From positions 2,577,726 through 2,641,725 of the forward strand of contig OX465116.1 of assembly GCA_949987565.1 (NCBI GenBank): 64,000 nucleotides of DNA, in the 5' to 3' direction. The position numbers and the translations under genes are program-made. Below, piece after piece: positions 9,385 to 18,752 of this stretch; positions within the stretch are counted from its first letter, which is position 1, and each line of letters begins with the position of its first letter. The DNA comes from Luidia sarsii (taxonomy: Eukaryota > Echinodermata > Asteroidea > Paxillosida > Luidiidae). The notes beneath the pieces are model-generated. The model searched no databases, was not told the DNA's origin, and saw only the letters and a program-made list of their open reading frames with translations.

Positions 9385-9785
9385 AATAATAGCGATTTTG
9401 AATTGCGATTCCATTTTTTATTTTTTTATTTTTTTTTCTCCTTGCGTTCAAAAATTGTGATTCCAAAAATCTTGGGCCGATTTTGGTTAGCAGTTGTGGT
9501 CAAATGGTGGGTGTGTCCTTGAGGGAGGCCCATGGATGCAGGGAGACATAGAAACAAGCACGGCACTGCCTGTCAGTCAGAGCGAGAGCGGTGCATTGTG
9601 GGCTGCCAAAAAAGTGCGATTTTGAAAGAAAAAAAATCGCACTAATACAGAAGTTTGAATCACGATTCAAATCCCACTAATAATCACGTTTATTGTGTAC
9701 ACATTAGCTACACCCACAAAAAAGGTAGTTTGAATCGCGATCCAAATAATCTCATTTATTTGGGCCAGTGGAAACGGCCCTAATA
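9385..9785. mobile_element. MITE-like family C copy
   Basis: The ends carry related TTCAAATAAT / GAATCGCGATTC words in inverse order, and the interior contains GTGGGTGTGTCCTTGAGGG and GCATTGTGGGCTGCC. A second copy in the opposite orientation is at about 39280-39690 (CCCTCAAGGACACACCCAC; CCCACAATGCATTCTGACTG). Two independent copies sharing internal order support a real family. No ORF is present. Confidence 0.65.
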
Positions 9786-10155
9786 TGGCCCGGGCTTACA
9801 TTCAGACTTTCATTTCTTGACCACTTTGCACAGAGACACTTTTCAGTGTAAAGCTCAGTTTCTATAAATACAAGCCACCAAGAAGGCAATGGACAAGTAA
9901 AACCCACTTCACTAAATGAACCAGTTGACAAGCTGAGGCTTCTAACTCTAACAAGAAGTCGTTCAGGACTGACTGGGAGTTTCTAGCTGTTGTTACACAA
10001 ACCACCCACAAGAAGCAGCTTCTTCACATGGTTTCCCTTGGAAGTGCACCCTGCAAAGCTTCCTCCCCAAACTCCGCAATACCTTACATCTTGTCTCCCC
10101 CTGTCTACCCTCATTACTGAGAAACCATTCTCTGAAGCTGGGCACGTTCTCTTAC

Positions 10156-10237
10156 CTAGCTGCCTGAGAGAGTTTGCCTTAACGGTGCCAGGCAGAGGGA
10201 TGGAGGTCAGAAGTTCCTGGTAACCTTCTACCGACTT
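10156..10237 (-). CDS. KDM6A: KDM6A/UTX exon (TPR helix, GYQELL)
   Basis: This 82-nt exon has acceptor TTTCAG| at 10238 and donor G|GTAAGA at 10155. The 27 codons read KSVEGYQELLTSIPLPGTVK and ANSLRQL, corresponding to vertebrate [31 protein letters not shown]. It is the most diverged of the TPR exons here; the alignment rests on YxxLL, VKA and RQLG/QQLG. It completes a TPR hairpin begun by the 35-nt exon. About 33 nt upstream of its acceptor the transcript carries the very long (UCUCC)n pyrimidine tract described separately. Confidence 0.9.
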
Positions 10238-10271
10238 CTGAAAGTTGCCCTGGGGTTTGGGGGGATGGGCA

Positions 10272-11125
10272 GAAGAGGATGAGAGGAAGAGATGAAGGGC
10301 GAGATGAAGAGGGAAGGGGAGGAGAAGGGGAGGGGAAGGGGAGGGGAAGGGGAGGGGAAGGGGAAGGGGAGGGGAAGGGGAGGGGAAGGGGAGGGGAAGG
10401 GGAGGGGAGGGGAAGGGGAGGGGAAGGGGAGGGGAAGGGGAGGGGAAGGAGAGGAGAGGAGAGGAGAGGAGAGGAGAGGAGAGGAGAGGAGAGGAGAGGA
10501 GAGGAGAGGAGAGGAGAGGAGAGGAGAGGAGAGGAGAGGAGAGGAGAGGAGAGGAGAGGAGAGGAGAGCGGAGCGGAGAGGAGAGGAGAGGAGAGCAGAG
10601 GAGAGGAGAGGAGAGGAGAGGAGAGGAGAGGAGAGGAGAGGAGAGGAGAGGAGAGGAGAGGAGAGGAGAGGAGAGGAGAGGAGAGGAGAGGAGAGGAGAG
10701 GAGAGGAGAGGAGAGGAGAGGAGAGGAGAGGAGAGGAGAGGAGAGGAGAGGAGAGGAGAGGAGAGGAGAGGAGAGGAGAGGAGAGGAGAGGAGAGGAGAG
10801 GAGAGGAGAGGAGAGGAGAGGAGAGGAGAGGAGAGGAGAGGAGAGGAGAGGAGAGGAGAGGAGAGGAGAGGAGAGGAGAGGAGAGGAGAGGAGAGGAGAG
10901 CAGAGGAGAGCAGAGGAGAGGAGAGGAGAGGAGAGGAGAGGAGAGGAGAGGAGAGGAGAGGAGAGGAGAGGAGAGGAGAGGAGAGGAGAGGAGAGGAGAG
11001 GAGAGGAGAGCAGAGCAGAGCAGAGGAGAGCAGAGCAGAGGAGAGGAGAGCAGAGGAGAGCAGAGCAGAGGAAAGCAGAGCAGAGGAAAGCAGAGCAGGG
11101 GAAAGCAGAGGAGAAAGAATATGGA
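10272..11125 (+). repeat. ~850-bp polypurine tract, (GGAGA)n pentamer array
   Basis: An unbroken purine-rich strand. 10316-10446 is GGGGAA/GGGGA-type. 10447 to about 11010 is GGAGA pentamers, roughly 100 copies, with a few GAGCGGAGCGG and GAGCAG interruptions. It then decays through GAGCAG/GGAAAGCAG variants to 11125. It fills most of the intron between the 35-nt and 82-nt KDM6A exons; in the transcript it is (UCUCC)n and ends about 33 nt before the acceptor. The long SSPLLSS/GEERRGEERR frames are repeat artefacts. Confidence 0.97.
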
Positions 11126-11309
11126 GAAAAGAAGTTCAGGTTATTCAATGTCAAAATGCAATTGAGTTGGACTATTGCTGTAAATGTTCCGCAACTATAA
11201 TTACTGCGACGCAAGCATTGCAGATCATATTCTGGTCTAGGGCCATTGCCAAGCAATTGCATCATTTCAATTTGGTATTCAAAATTGAGAATCAGACTGA
11301 AGATCTTAC

Positions 11310-11344
11310 CTGTATTTCATGCAAATGCGCAATGTGGAACTTGA
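11310..11344 (-). CDS. KDM6A: KDM6A/UTX 35-nt microexon
   Basis: This 35-nt microexon is too short for ordinary ORF calling. It has acceptor TTCACAG| and donor CAG|GTAAGA. It enters in phase 1: an A from the previous exon plus TC makes Ile. It then reads KFHIAHLHEIQ, which matches the UTX segment QFHIAHLYETQ. It supplies the first helix of a TPR whose second helix lies in the next exon. The phase fits both neighbours exactly, and without it the frame between the flanking exons breaks. Confidence 0.93.
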
Positions 11345-11621
11345 CTGTGAAGAGGGAAAGGGGACAAAGAAGAAATAATTGGTTAGGGTATGACCAAACA
11401 TCTGTGTTTAGAGACAAGGTATGCACATTGCGTATCGAGTGAAGATACCGGGGAGTGATTGGGATTCATCGCAAGAACAAGGAAGCACTCATTGCCTTGC
11501 AAGACTTTAGTTGGGGTTTTCCCAATTTTCAGACATCGGGGTGTTTGAGGAAATATTTTTCATGAGTGTCAGTCCTTGCCCAGTCAACTTTTCTTAGCTA
11601 TTTTCCAAAATTGTCTTTGAT

Positions 11622-11790
11622 CTCAAAAGTTAGAGGGCCTGACGTTTCGATCCTAGCAGGACCTTTCTCAAAGGCAAAGGTCCTGCTAGGATTGAAACGT
11701 CAGGCCCTCTAACTTTTGAGATTTATGTACTGCAGGTCATTTTAGTCAGTGAGCAGTTTGCCACAGTTTGTGTATCAACTTCATACAATT
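11622..11790. repeat. Foldback family A, copy in the intron 5' of the microexon
   Basis: 43-bp arms (11622-11664 and 11678-11720) are inverse complements with one mismatch (GATCGAAAC versus GATTGAAAC) around a 13-bp loop. The family tail (TTTTAGTCAGTGAGCAGTTT) follows. It lies within 110 bp of the 176-nt exon's donor. Confidence 0.85.
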
Positions 11791-11824
11791 TTCTTTGAAC
11801 GGGGCGGACAATCTGAAGCCTCAC

Positions 11825-12000
11825 TTTCAGCTTTGGTGAGGGAGCAAGCGCTGGAGTCGATGAGGGCCAGCTGGTAGTGCTTCAAGCTGGAGTCGTAGTC
11901 GGAGATGACCTTGAAGAGATGACCCAGGCGTAGATGGACCTCATTGGCCCTCTCAAAGCCTGGGTTGATGTAGAGGACCTGCTGAAAAGCACGGATGGCC
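11825..12000 (-). CDS. KDM6A: KDM6A/UTX exon (TPR region), first exon visible in window
   Basis: This 176-nt exon is read from 12000 down to 11825. The acceptor follows a CT-rich tract ending in CAG, and the donor is A|GTGAGG. The first base completes a split codon, as expected for the Trp of the conserved FQW-AIKAF junction in UTX. The product reads [18 protein letters not shown] and then [19 protein letters not shown], matching vertebrate UTX closely through two TPR helices. UTX removes methyl groups from H3K27 in the nucleus as part of the MLL3/4 (COMPASS-like) complex; its TPR domain serves protein contacts. The exon before it (NAAFLYGLGLVYFHYNAFQ in vertebrates) was searched for and not found in 12-64 kb, so the intron upstream appears longer than 52 kb. 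Confidence 0.95.
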
Positions 12001-12093
12001 CTGCATACAGAGAGAGAAATGTAAAACAAGTAGAATCATTAAGATATTGGGTTCACGATAGAGGGGGGGTTGTGAGTGAGATAATCACTCATT

Positions 12094-12338
12094 TATTATT
12101 AATTGGTTTGCGGTGACACCATGTTTATCGTCTCTTTTGAGACTGAGTGTGGCTCTGAAAAGAGCCGGTGACTCAACGTTTCGAGCAGTGTGTACTCGTC
12201 GTCAGGAGACAGTCTCCTGACAACGAGCAGAGTACATACACACTGCTCGAAACGTTGAGTCACCGGCTCTTTTCAGAGCCACACTCAGTCTCAAAAGAGA
12301 CGATAAACATGGTGTCACCGCAAACCAATTAATAATAA
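12094..12338. repeat. Foldback family B, 245-bp near-perfect hairpin
   Basis: Arms of about 117-125 bp meet almost without a loop at GTCAGGAGAC|AGTCTCCTGAC. The outer ends are TTATTATTAATTGG and CCAATTAATAATAA. Inside are GCGGTGACACCATGTTTATC and GAGTGTGGCTCTGAAAAGAG. The right arm has about 9 extra nt (ATGTACTC region). Diverged relatives are at 5865-5955 and 24885-25010. The hairpin lies about 95 bp upstream of the first visible KDM6A exon. Confidence 0.9.
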
Positions 12339-15300
12339 TTGTTTCCACCATGCAAACCTTCAAGTCTTTTCTATAATCACTCATGGAAATGGGGGCTGAA
12401 AGAAGTATGTTCACGCTACATGTAGTCAAATTAAGTTCCAATCCCACCAAGTCAAGGAAAACTGACTGGGAAATTTGTCAATCTGAAAAATCGGCCAAAA
12501 TCATTTGACTAAACCAGAACTTCCTACACCAGACCTCTTCCTTAACGCACATGTACTAACTTGTAAACTTGATTGTAATGACATCAGATGTTTATCTGCG
12601 TGCATTTAATTAGGGGGTACATGTATAACGCAGATTTTTCAATTCTAAGCAGCATTCACACAAACTGCACCTGTTTGTTGGTTTGTTGTTGTTGTTTTTT
12701 GGGGGTTTTTTTTGGGGGGGGGGGGAAATGCAAGGTTGAATATGATTTTGATTGTGATTGCGACAGCAATAATGAGTGAGATTTTTGCATTCACATTCAA
12801 AATATGGTCATTCACACACAAATTGATAAAAGTAGGGGTGGGTGGATGGGTAAAAAAACTAAAAATCTCTCTCAAGTGAACGAGGCTGTTTGGGTTTACT
12901 ACTCAAGCGAGACATGATCTGCAGACATCAATCACGGCATTATGTCAACTGTCTCTACTGCAGTAGGGCTCAATATCACGGCTACCCCAGAGTCTGACCT
13001 TGTAAGACACACAATGAATTACGGATAGAAATTCGCTTTTCAATCCTTCAAATCTCTGCTGCTTTTGATGAATGGCTTGTGCAAAAGGGCGGGGGTCAAA
13101 AAGTCTGGGCATGAGAGTCAAATTCGTCAGTTTCCTATCGAGACAGAGTCTGCGATTCCTTTCAAACAGACAGCCAAGTGGTTTGTCGTTAACACACAGA
13201 ACAATGGATTTGCATTGAGTCACTGACCAGGCAAAAGTTTACAGTTGTTTGGTTTCTTAGTCCAAGACACTCTCTGGGTCCAGTTCAGGGAACAGACTAG
13301 TATCAAATCATAAGGACAGATGTACACAATCAGAACAACATCCAACAGTAGCATCAACAGATGTTGTCCCCTGCACACCTCTTGCATAACACAATCAGCC
13401 ATTGACATCTTTTTGGGGTTACATAGATCCATTCTCGTCAGACATTTGTACAAATCCAGTTCATTGTACACTGTATTTGTACCAAGGACAAAGGATAAAA
13501 ACACATGGTAACCAGAGAATGACTGGACATCTGGAAGTTTACAATTACAACAGTCTACCTACAGTATGGCTGCTGTACTCGAGGCCAAAGTGCAGATGGA
13601 CTTTCCACATCTGACTCGCAAACATAGAATGCAAGGACTGAAATGCTCTAATCACTACATTCGTACATGTACGTGTAATGTAGGAGGATATAACATTACA
13701 CTATGGTTTGGTTTCTATCTAGTGCCGTAGGTACGTCATACTACCGGCCACTGATTCATAAAAACCACAGGATGGACATCACAGGTTTTTCAATTCATAA
13801 CCAAGAGCTGTGTCATTGAACCGCAGACCACAGGTGGGAAAATCCCTCTTGTGGTCAGGGGAGAGGAGGAAGAGAGAGAGAGAGGGGGAGGGCTGTAGAG
13901 AGAGACACAGAGAGAGACGGAGAAACCGGCAACTACACCTAGTGACTTGTGAATGAAAAACACAACATCCTGGAACATTGAAACCCAATCTGAGTTATTA
14001 GGATGTCACCAGCTCCAGTCATGTCGTCACATCCGCTGAGTCGTCACATCCGCTGGGGGGTCAAGACCCAGGAATAGCCCCAGCCGTCAACCGGGGAAGC
14101 GTCATTAATCACTTCTCATCGTGGGCGAGAGCCAACTAATAAGACTCCCCCATACAATAACCCTGTAACATCCTCAACAAAGTACAGTATAGGAAGAACT
14201 ATTCTACATGTATATATGTACCGTACATGTACATGTACGTGGGGATGTACCAGTAGGTAAAGAGAGAGCCAGAGAGAGAAAGAAGGGAGTACAACCTAGA
14301 AACCTACAAGTAGGAAAGTACAACCTGGTACCAACTAACCAAACTTTTTTTGGTGTGGAGGGACCAACCAGAGTGGGATTGGTGTCCCCACAAACCCATG
14401 GGATTGTGCCAATGGAGTGATGGGGACCAGTTGACATCAGAAAACAGGAAGTGGAGATCTGGCTCTTTGTACAGTGTACAGCGACTCAAACCCTTTGAGA
14501 ACTAGCAACAGGAGTTTTAAATCACTTGAAACTGGGTGGGGGGGGGGTTACTAACCACAAAGAATATGTACATGTAAAATGTAGAATGTACACCCTCATT
14601 CATTTCAGTCTCTACTAACTCTCTTACAGTAACAGACAATAACCGCTACGTCCATTGACGACCAACTTATACTGAGAAAAGAAAAATTGGTTCCCATCCA
14701 GAAAATAATTACGATGATTTTTGGAAAACTTGGACTTGACCAGGAAATGACAAAGGCAACTGTAAATATAATGCAGCCCATTTGTGATGTACATACATCC
14801 ATGATAGCATTGGACAATGAAAACGCCTGTGCTAGTCACCAATTCTGGTACTTAACACTAATTGTTGCAAAGGGTCAATAGAGCATTGACTGTTACTTGT
14901 TTTCTCTGGCAAAATGAATACAAACTTAGTTAACCGTGGACTTCCTGCTCTTGAAAGGGATGAGGGTAGGGGCTGGGGGTACTGTACGGTGAGCTTCCCC
15001 TTGACTAATAATAGAGGTATGAGTGGAAATTTGCTTTCCTTTTCTTTGTTTCTTTTTTGGAAGGTGGGTGGTGGTTGGTTGCGCCACAACAAAAGGTCCT
15101 TTCTTAATACTGCACCATGCATACCTGTATTTGGTCTATCAATCAGCAATTGTTCACAGGCCAGGGGGAGGCATGGAAGCCAACCACAATCTACAGCACA
15201 GCATACACCGTGTTTACACTTGGCGTGCGAAAAACTGATTGGACAACTGGAAATAGACATTGCAAACCACTAGGTGTCACTCACTGCTCAAACTTAAATG

Positions 15301-16828
15301 TATTTTTCAGGCTAATTCAGTGGGGCGGAACAAATTGCCCATAATACAAATTATATTGATAATGTACTGTACGTCAAAAATCAAATGAAAAAAGTACAAA
15401 ATGGAAAAACCACAAATAAATGAGTTTGAGGGAAGGGGTTGGGGGGGAAGCAAAGTAATGACTTGCGAAACTTTGATGAGAAGAGTTGAGTTGGATGCGA
15501 CTGCAGGCACACATGCGTGGGCCCCACAGACTGGGTCCAAGCTTGACATAGTTGTTGGACTAGGTGTTTGGGCATTATGCAATAATGTACACATAAATTT
15601 ACATGTTGTATAGTGATGTACATAAGCGCATTATTGGAGACCATTTATTCATGATTACAAGTAAATACGGACTTGTTTTCGCACGCTTGGCCAGGCTTGC
15701 ACCGGATGTTGTCACAGTAAATTACGGGATCAGATCCTGATAGCGTGAGCATAAACACTCACATTAATGCTTTGATGGCCCTTTGATCAGCCTCGCAGGA
15801 TCTGGACCCCTCACAGGATCTGATCCCCCTCATGAGATCCAGTGTAAACACACTCTAACCCCTTCATTTACATGTACGTTTTTCTATTCACTTTTCTGTA
15901 AGGGAACATGTACATTTCTGACGTGAGGAAAGAGCAATTCATGGCTCTGCCCTGTCATGCATTTAATTCTCTCACCACAAATCTTTGTCCCCTTTTTTAA
16001 CAATTTTTACACAGGTATTGTACATGTAGGGTAATAGGAACGAACCTGTAATACAAATTAGAGTACTTAACTACATATGTACATAGGCAAATAATAGAGA
16101 CTGATACGTTGTCAACTTGTCATACTGTAAAACTGGAACAGCAAGATGAGTGTAAGATAACACTTTTGAAGAAATGGGGATATTTGTGAAAATACCATGC
16201 AAATGCCCATATCTTTTTTCACAGGACAATAATGCTTGTTCCATTTACATGTACATACTGTGTGGTGTGTGCTAAACGTTTTTTCCACAGGTGTGGAAAT
16301 CTTGCTCGAAAATTAGGGGGGGAATATTTATCCATAATGTGAGAGAAATGTTCATGCAAGCTTTGCCACCAAATTTGATGGCAACATTCAATGACACACT
16401 ACTCAATTGAATTGAATTGCTTCTGCCTATTTCACTGCTGGGATTGAAACGACAGGACCTCTCAATTTCACTTTCTGAGATCTGAAATGTTCGGCTCAAT
16501 TTGGCCAGTCCGCACACTGCAACATGTCTAGAGGACTTCAACATTTCAGGCGTCCTGTTCCGCTTACATTTTCAAGCCAAGTCTCCATGGCAACTAATTG
16601 ATGGCAGGCATTTAAAAAAATATATATCGGTCGCTTCTAATTTTATATGTTCTCTGACCCCCTTTCTCAAATGCATGGCCTCCCAAAGTAAATTGACTGA
16701 TTTTTTTTTTCTTCTTCGTTTAATCTGAAGTGCGTAATATGAGTAAGCACATGTATGTAAATACATGTGCTGTACTGTAAGTCCTAAATGGATGAACTCT
16801 GCGGCAGACCTGGTGTGCACTTTTGACC
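12339..16828. other. Large-intron block, no gene seen
   Basis: Non-coding. It contains a poly(T)-poly(G) junction at about 12695-12725, a GA-rich patch (13858-13925), a 19-bp two-copy tandem (TCGTCACATCCGCTG, 14023-14057), and the first GTAC/TACATG clusters from about 13660 and 14210. A family A scrap lies near 16440. No conserved coding frame is visible. Confidence 0.6.
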
Positions 16829-17138
16829 TTAAAGAAGAATGAAACCCAGAGAAAATAGTTGGCTTATCTCTTTGGTTGATAAAACCAACCTACAATTACC
16901 CATGTGCAACTCACCTACGAGTTTCATAAAGAGGGAAAAATCATGGAATTCGGTGGTCGAATTCGCGTTCCCTGTACCCGCCATGTTTTCGAAATTCCCG
17001 GCAGGTCACTGCGGGGGGTATGACATAATGACGGGCTACCCCCGCATGGGCCAGGACGGACGTATCCCTACAAGTAACATGTGTGTACACAACACATGTA
17101 TACTGCGTGCAGTTTGTATACACTCGCGAGCATGAACG

Positions 17139-17504
17139 ATAGTGTACTGCCAGGCTTTTGGTTGTAACAATGCCAGCGGAAAAAAGCTAGGGAAATCTGT
17201 CCATGCAGTTCCTAAGGATGGCCAAGAGATCTGAGTTGTTTGGGAAGTGGGCTGCGGCCATAAAAGTAGAAACATTTCTCAATGTCGGCTACAAATATAG
17301 TCGAAATGACGTGATTTGTAGCGATCACTTCACGGAGGAGTTGGGATCGAGGTTGACTTGCGGGCCAAACTCACCGGCTCGAAGCCGAGAAATATACTGA
17401 AAGAACATGCCGTTCCTCCAGTATTTTCACATCGACCAGCGGTGTCATCACGTTCATCTACAGCTTCACGATTTGCCGCATTGGAATCCAGAAAGCTGAG
17501 TTAA
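17139..17504 (+). pseudogene. Frameshifted THAP zinc-finger domain of the transposase
   Basis: The frame at 17139 reads IVYCQAFGCNNASGKKLGKS, then VHAVPKD, with the first Cys pair of the C2CH motif. After a frameshift near 17220 it continues SELFGKWAAAIKVETF and VICSDHFTEE, with the third Cys and the His. A second shift near 17345 leads to LTGSKPRNILKEHAVPPVFS and a stop at 17502. The conserved Trp and the AVPP(V)F ending are typical of THAP domains. ATA stands where an initiator ATG would be expected. Two frameshifts and a lost start mark it as dead in this copy. Confidence 0.8.
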
Positions 17505-18159
17505 TTTTGATGTTTTTCCTGTATGATACGATCGACTTTTGATGTATGTTTTCGTTTCGGTCCTAGCATGATTTTTCTCACATGCACGTTCTGCCTAGTC
17601 TTTCTCGCAGACCGCTTATCTGTAACTCATGGAGGGTAAACTCCATGAATATACATGTATTGTACCAATTACCATGGAGGAAGAAGGGGGGATATACGTA
17701 CCGTGCCGTATTTTTATTTGTGCTGCAACAAGAACATGGAGCTAGGCCTAATTTACACGTTATCGGAACGCGACTCCAGTCGCCCACACTGTTTATTCCC
17801 TGGTCGCTGACCGCAACTCCTGTCACCCAGCGCTATTGTGTGCATAGCATACGCTGGGAAGTGCATGACCCCTGACCCCCACTAAGCTCCACACAGCTTC
17901 GCTAACGTGTACAACTGAAATCTCTCCAAAACATCGACCATCTCTTGAATCATTTCTCGTATTTTCCTATTAAAATTACGCGAGCTGAAACAAAAGCCGG
18001 ACACAGTGGGCTCCCAGTCATAGTTGTCGGACCTTTATTAAACTCAGCCCCTGGTGTATAAGTTATTTTAGGCCTACTTGTTTAGTTGTTATAACAGGGA
18101 GCCATTCGGCGAAGATCAAGAAAACAGAGAACCAAATTTTGTTACAGATACCAACGTAA

Positions 18160-18320
18160 TGTACACGTGTACAGTAGTACATGTACATTACAAGTAGGAC
18201 AACGTGTACATTGTACACGTGTACAGTACAGTAGTGGTGTGTACATGTACTGTACATTACATGTAGTACACAACGTGTACATTGTACGTGCACTGTACAT
18301 GTACATGTACAGTCCGTGCA
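18160..18320. repeat. GTAC/TACATG palindrome cluster inside the THAP element
   Basis: Dense TACATGTAC, GTACACGTGTAC and TACATTGTAC words. Because the cluster lies between the terminal inverted repeats, it either moved with the element or grew after insertion. Confidence 0.75.
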
Positions 18321-18752
18321 ACGTATGCAATCAGGAAGCCGTGAAAGTGTTTGTAGATCAAGACTATACGCAATCCCCAAGAATAATTCAAATAATGACC
18401 AAAGCGAAAAACAATAAATCTGCAAAGGATTATAAGATTATTTTCTCACACATTAAGGTATAATTCTTTTTAAAATGTTGATTTATATTTGTAGTTTAAA
18501 TTAAAATGATTGAACAAGTCTAACTGACCAATCAGACAGGGTCGTCTCCGCCGTGATGTCATACCCCCGCAGTGACCTTCCGGGAATTTCGAAAGCATGG
18601 CGGGATGAGGGAACGCGAATTCGACCACCGAATTCCATGATTTTTCCCTCTTTATGAAACTCGTAGGTGAGTTGCACATGGGTAATTGTAGGTTGGTTTT
18701 ATCAACCAAAGAGATAAGCCAACTATTTTCTCTGGGTTTCATTCTTCTTTAA

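Larger units (their letters stand above)
16829..18752. mobile_element. 1.9-kb DNA transposon remnant with ~200-bp TIRs and THAP domain
   Basis: The left end (16829 to about 17027) and right end (about 18556-18752) are inverse copies of about 197 bp with few differences. Both start TTAAAGAAGAATGAAACCC when read inward. TTAA or TA at each outer edge could be the target duplication. Between them lies a damaged THAP zinc-finger frame (next entry). THAP domains occur in P-element-type and some Harbinger-related (THAP plus DDE) transposases. No catalytic DDE segment is recognisable, so this is an internally deleted, probably non-autonomous copy. Confidence 0.85.

Noticed and set aside
10228..11442. 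Long open frames of 300-390 codons on both strands
   Set aside because: They are translations of the GGAGA pentamer array (SSPLL and GEERR periodicity) and cross two real KDM6A splice sites.
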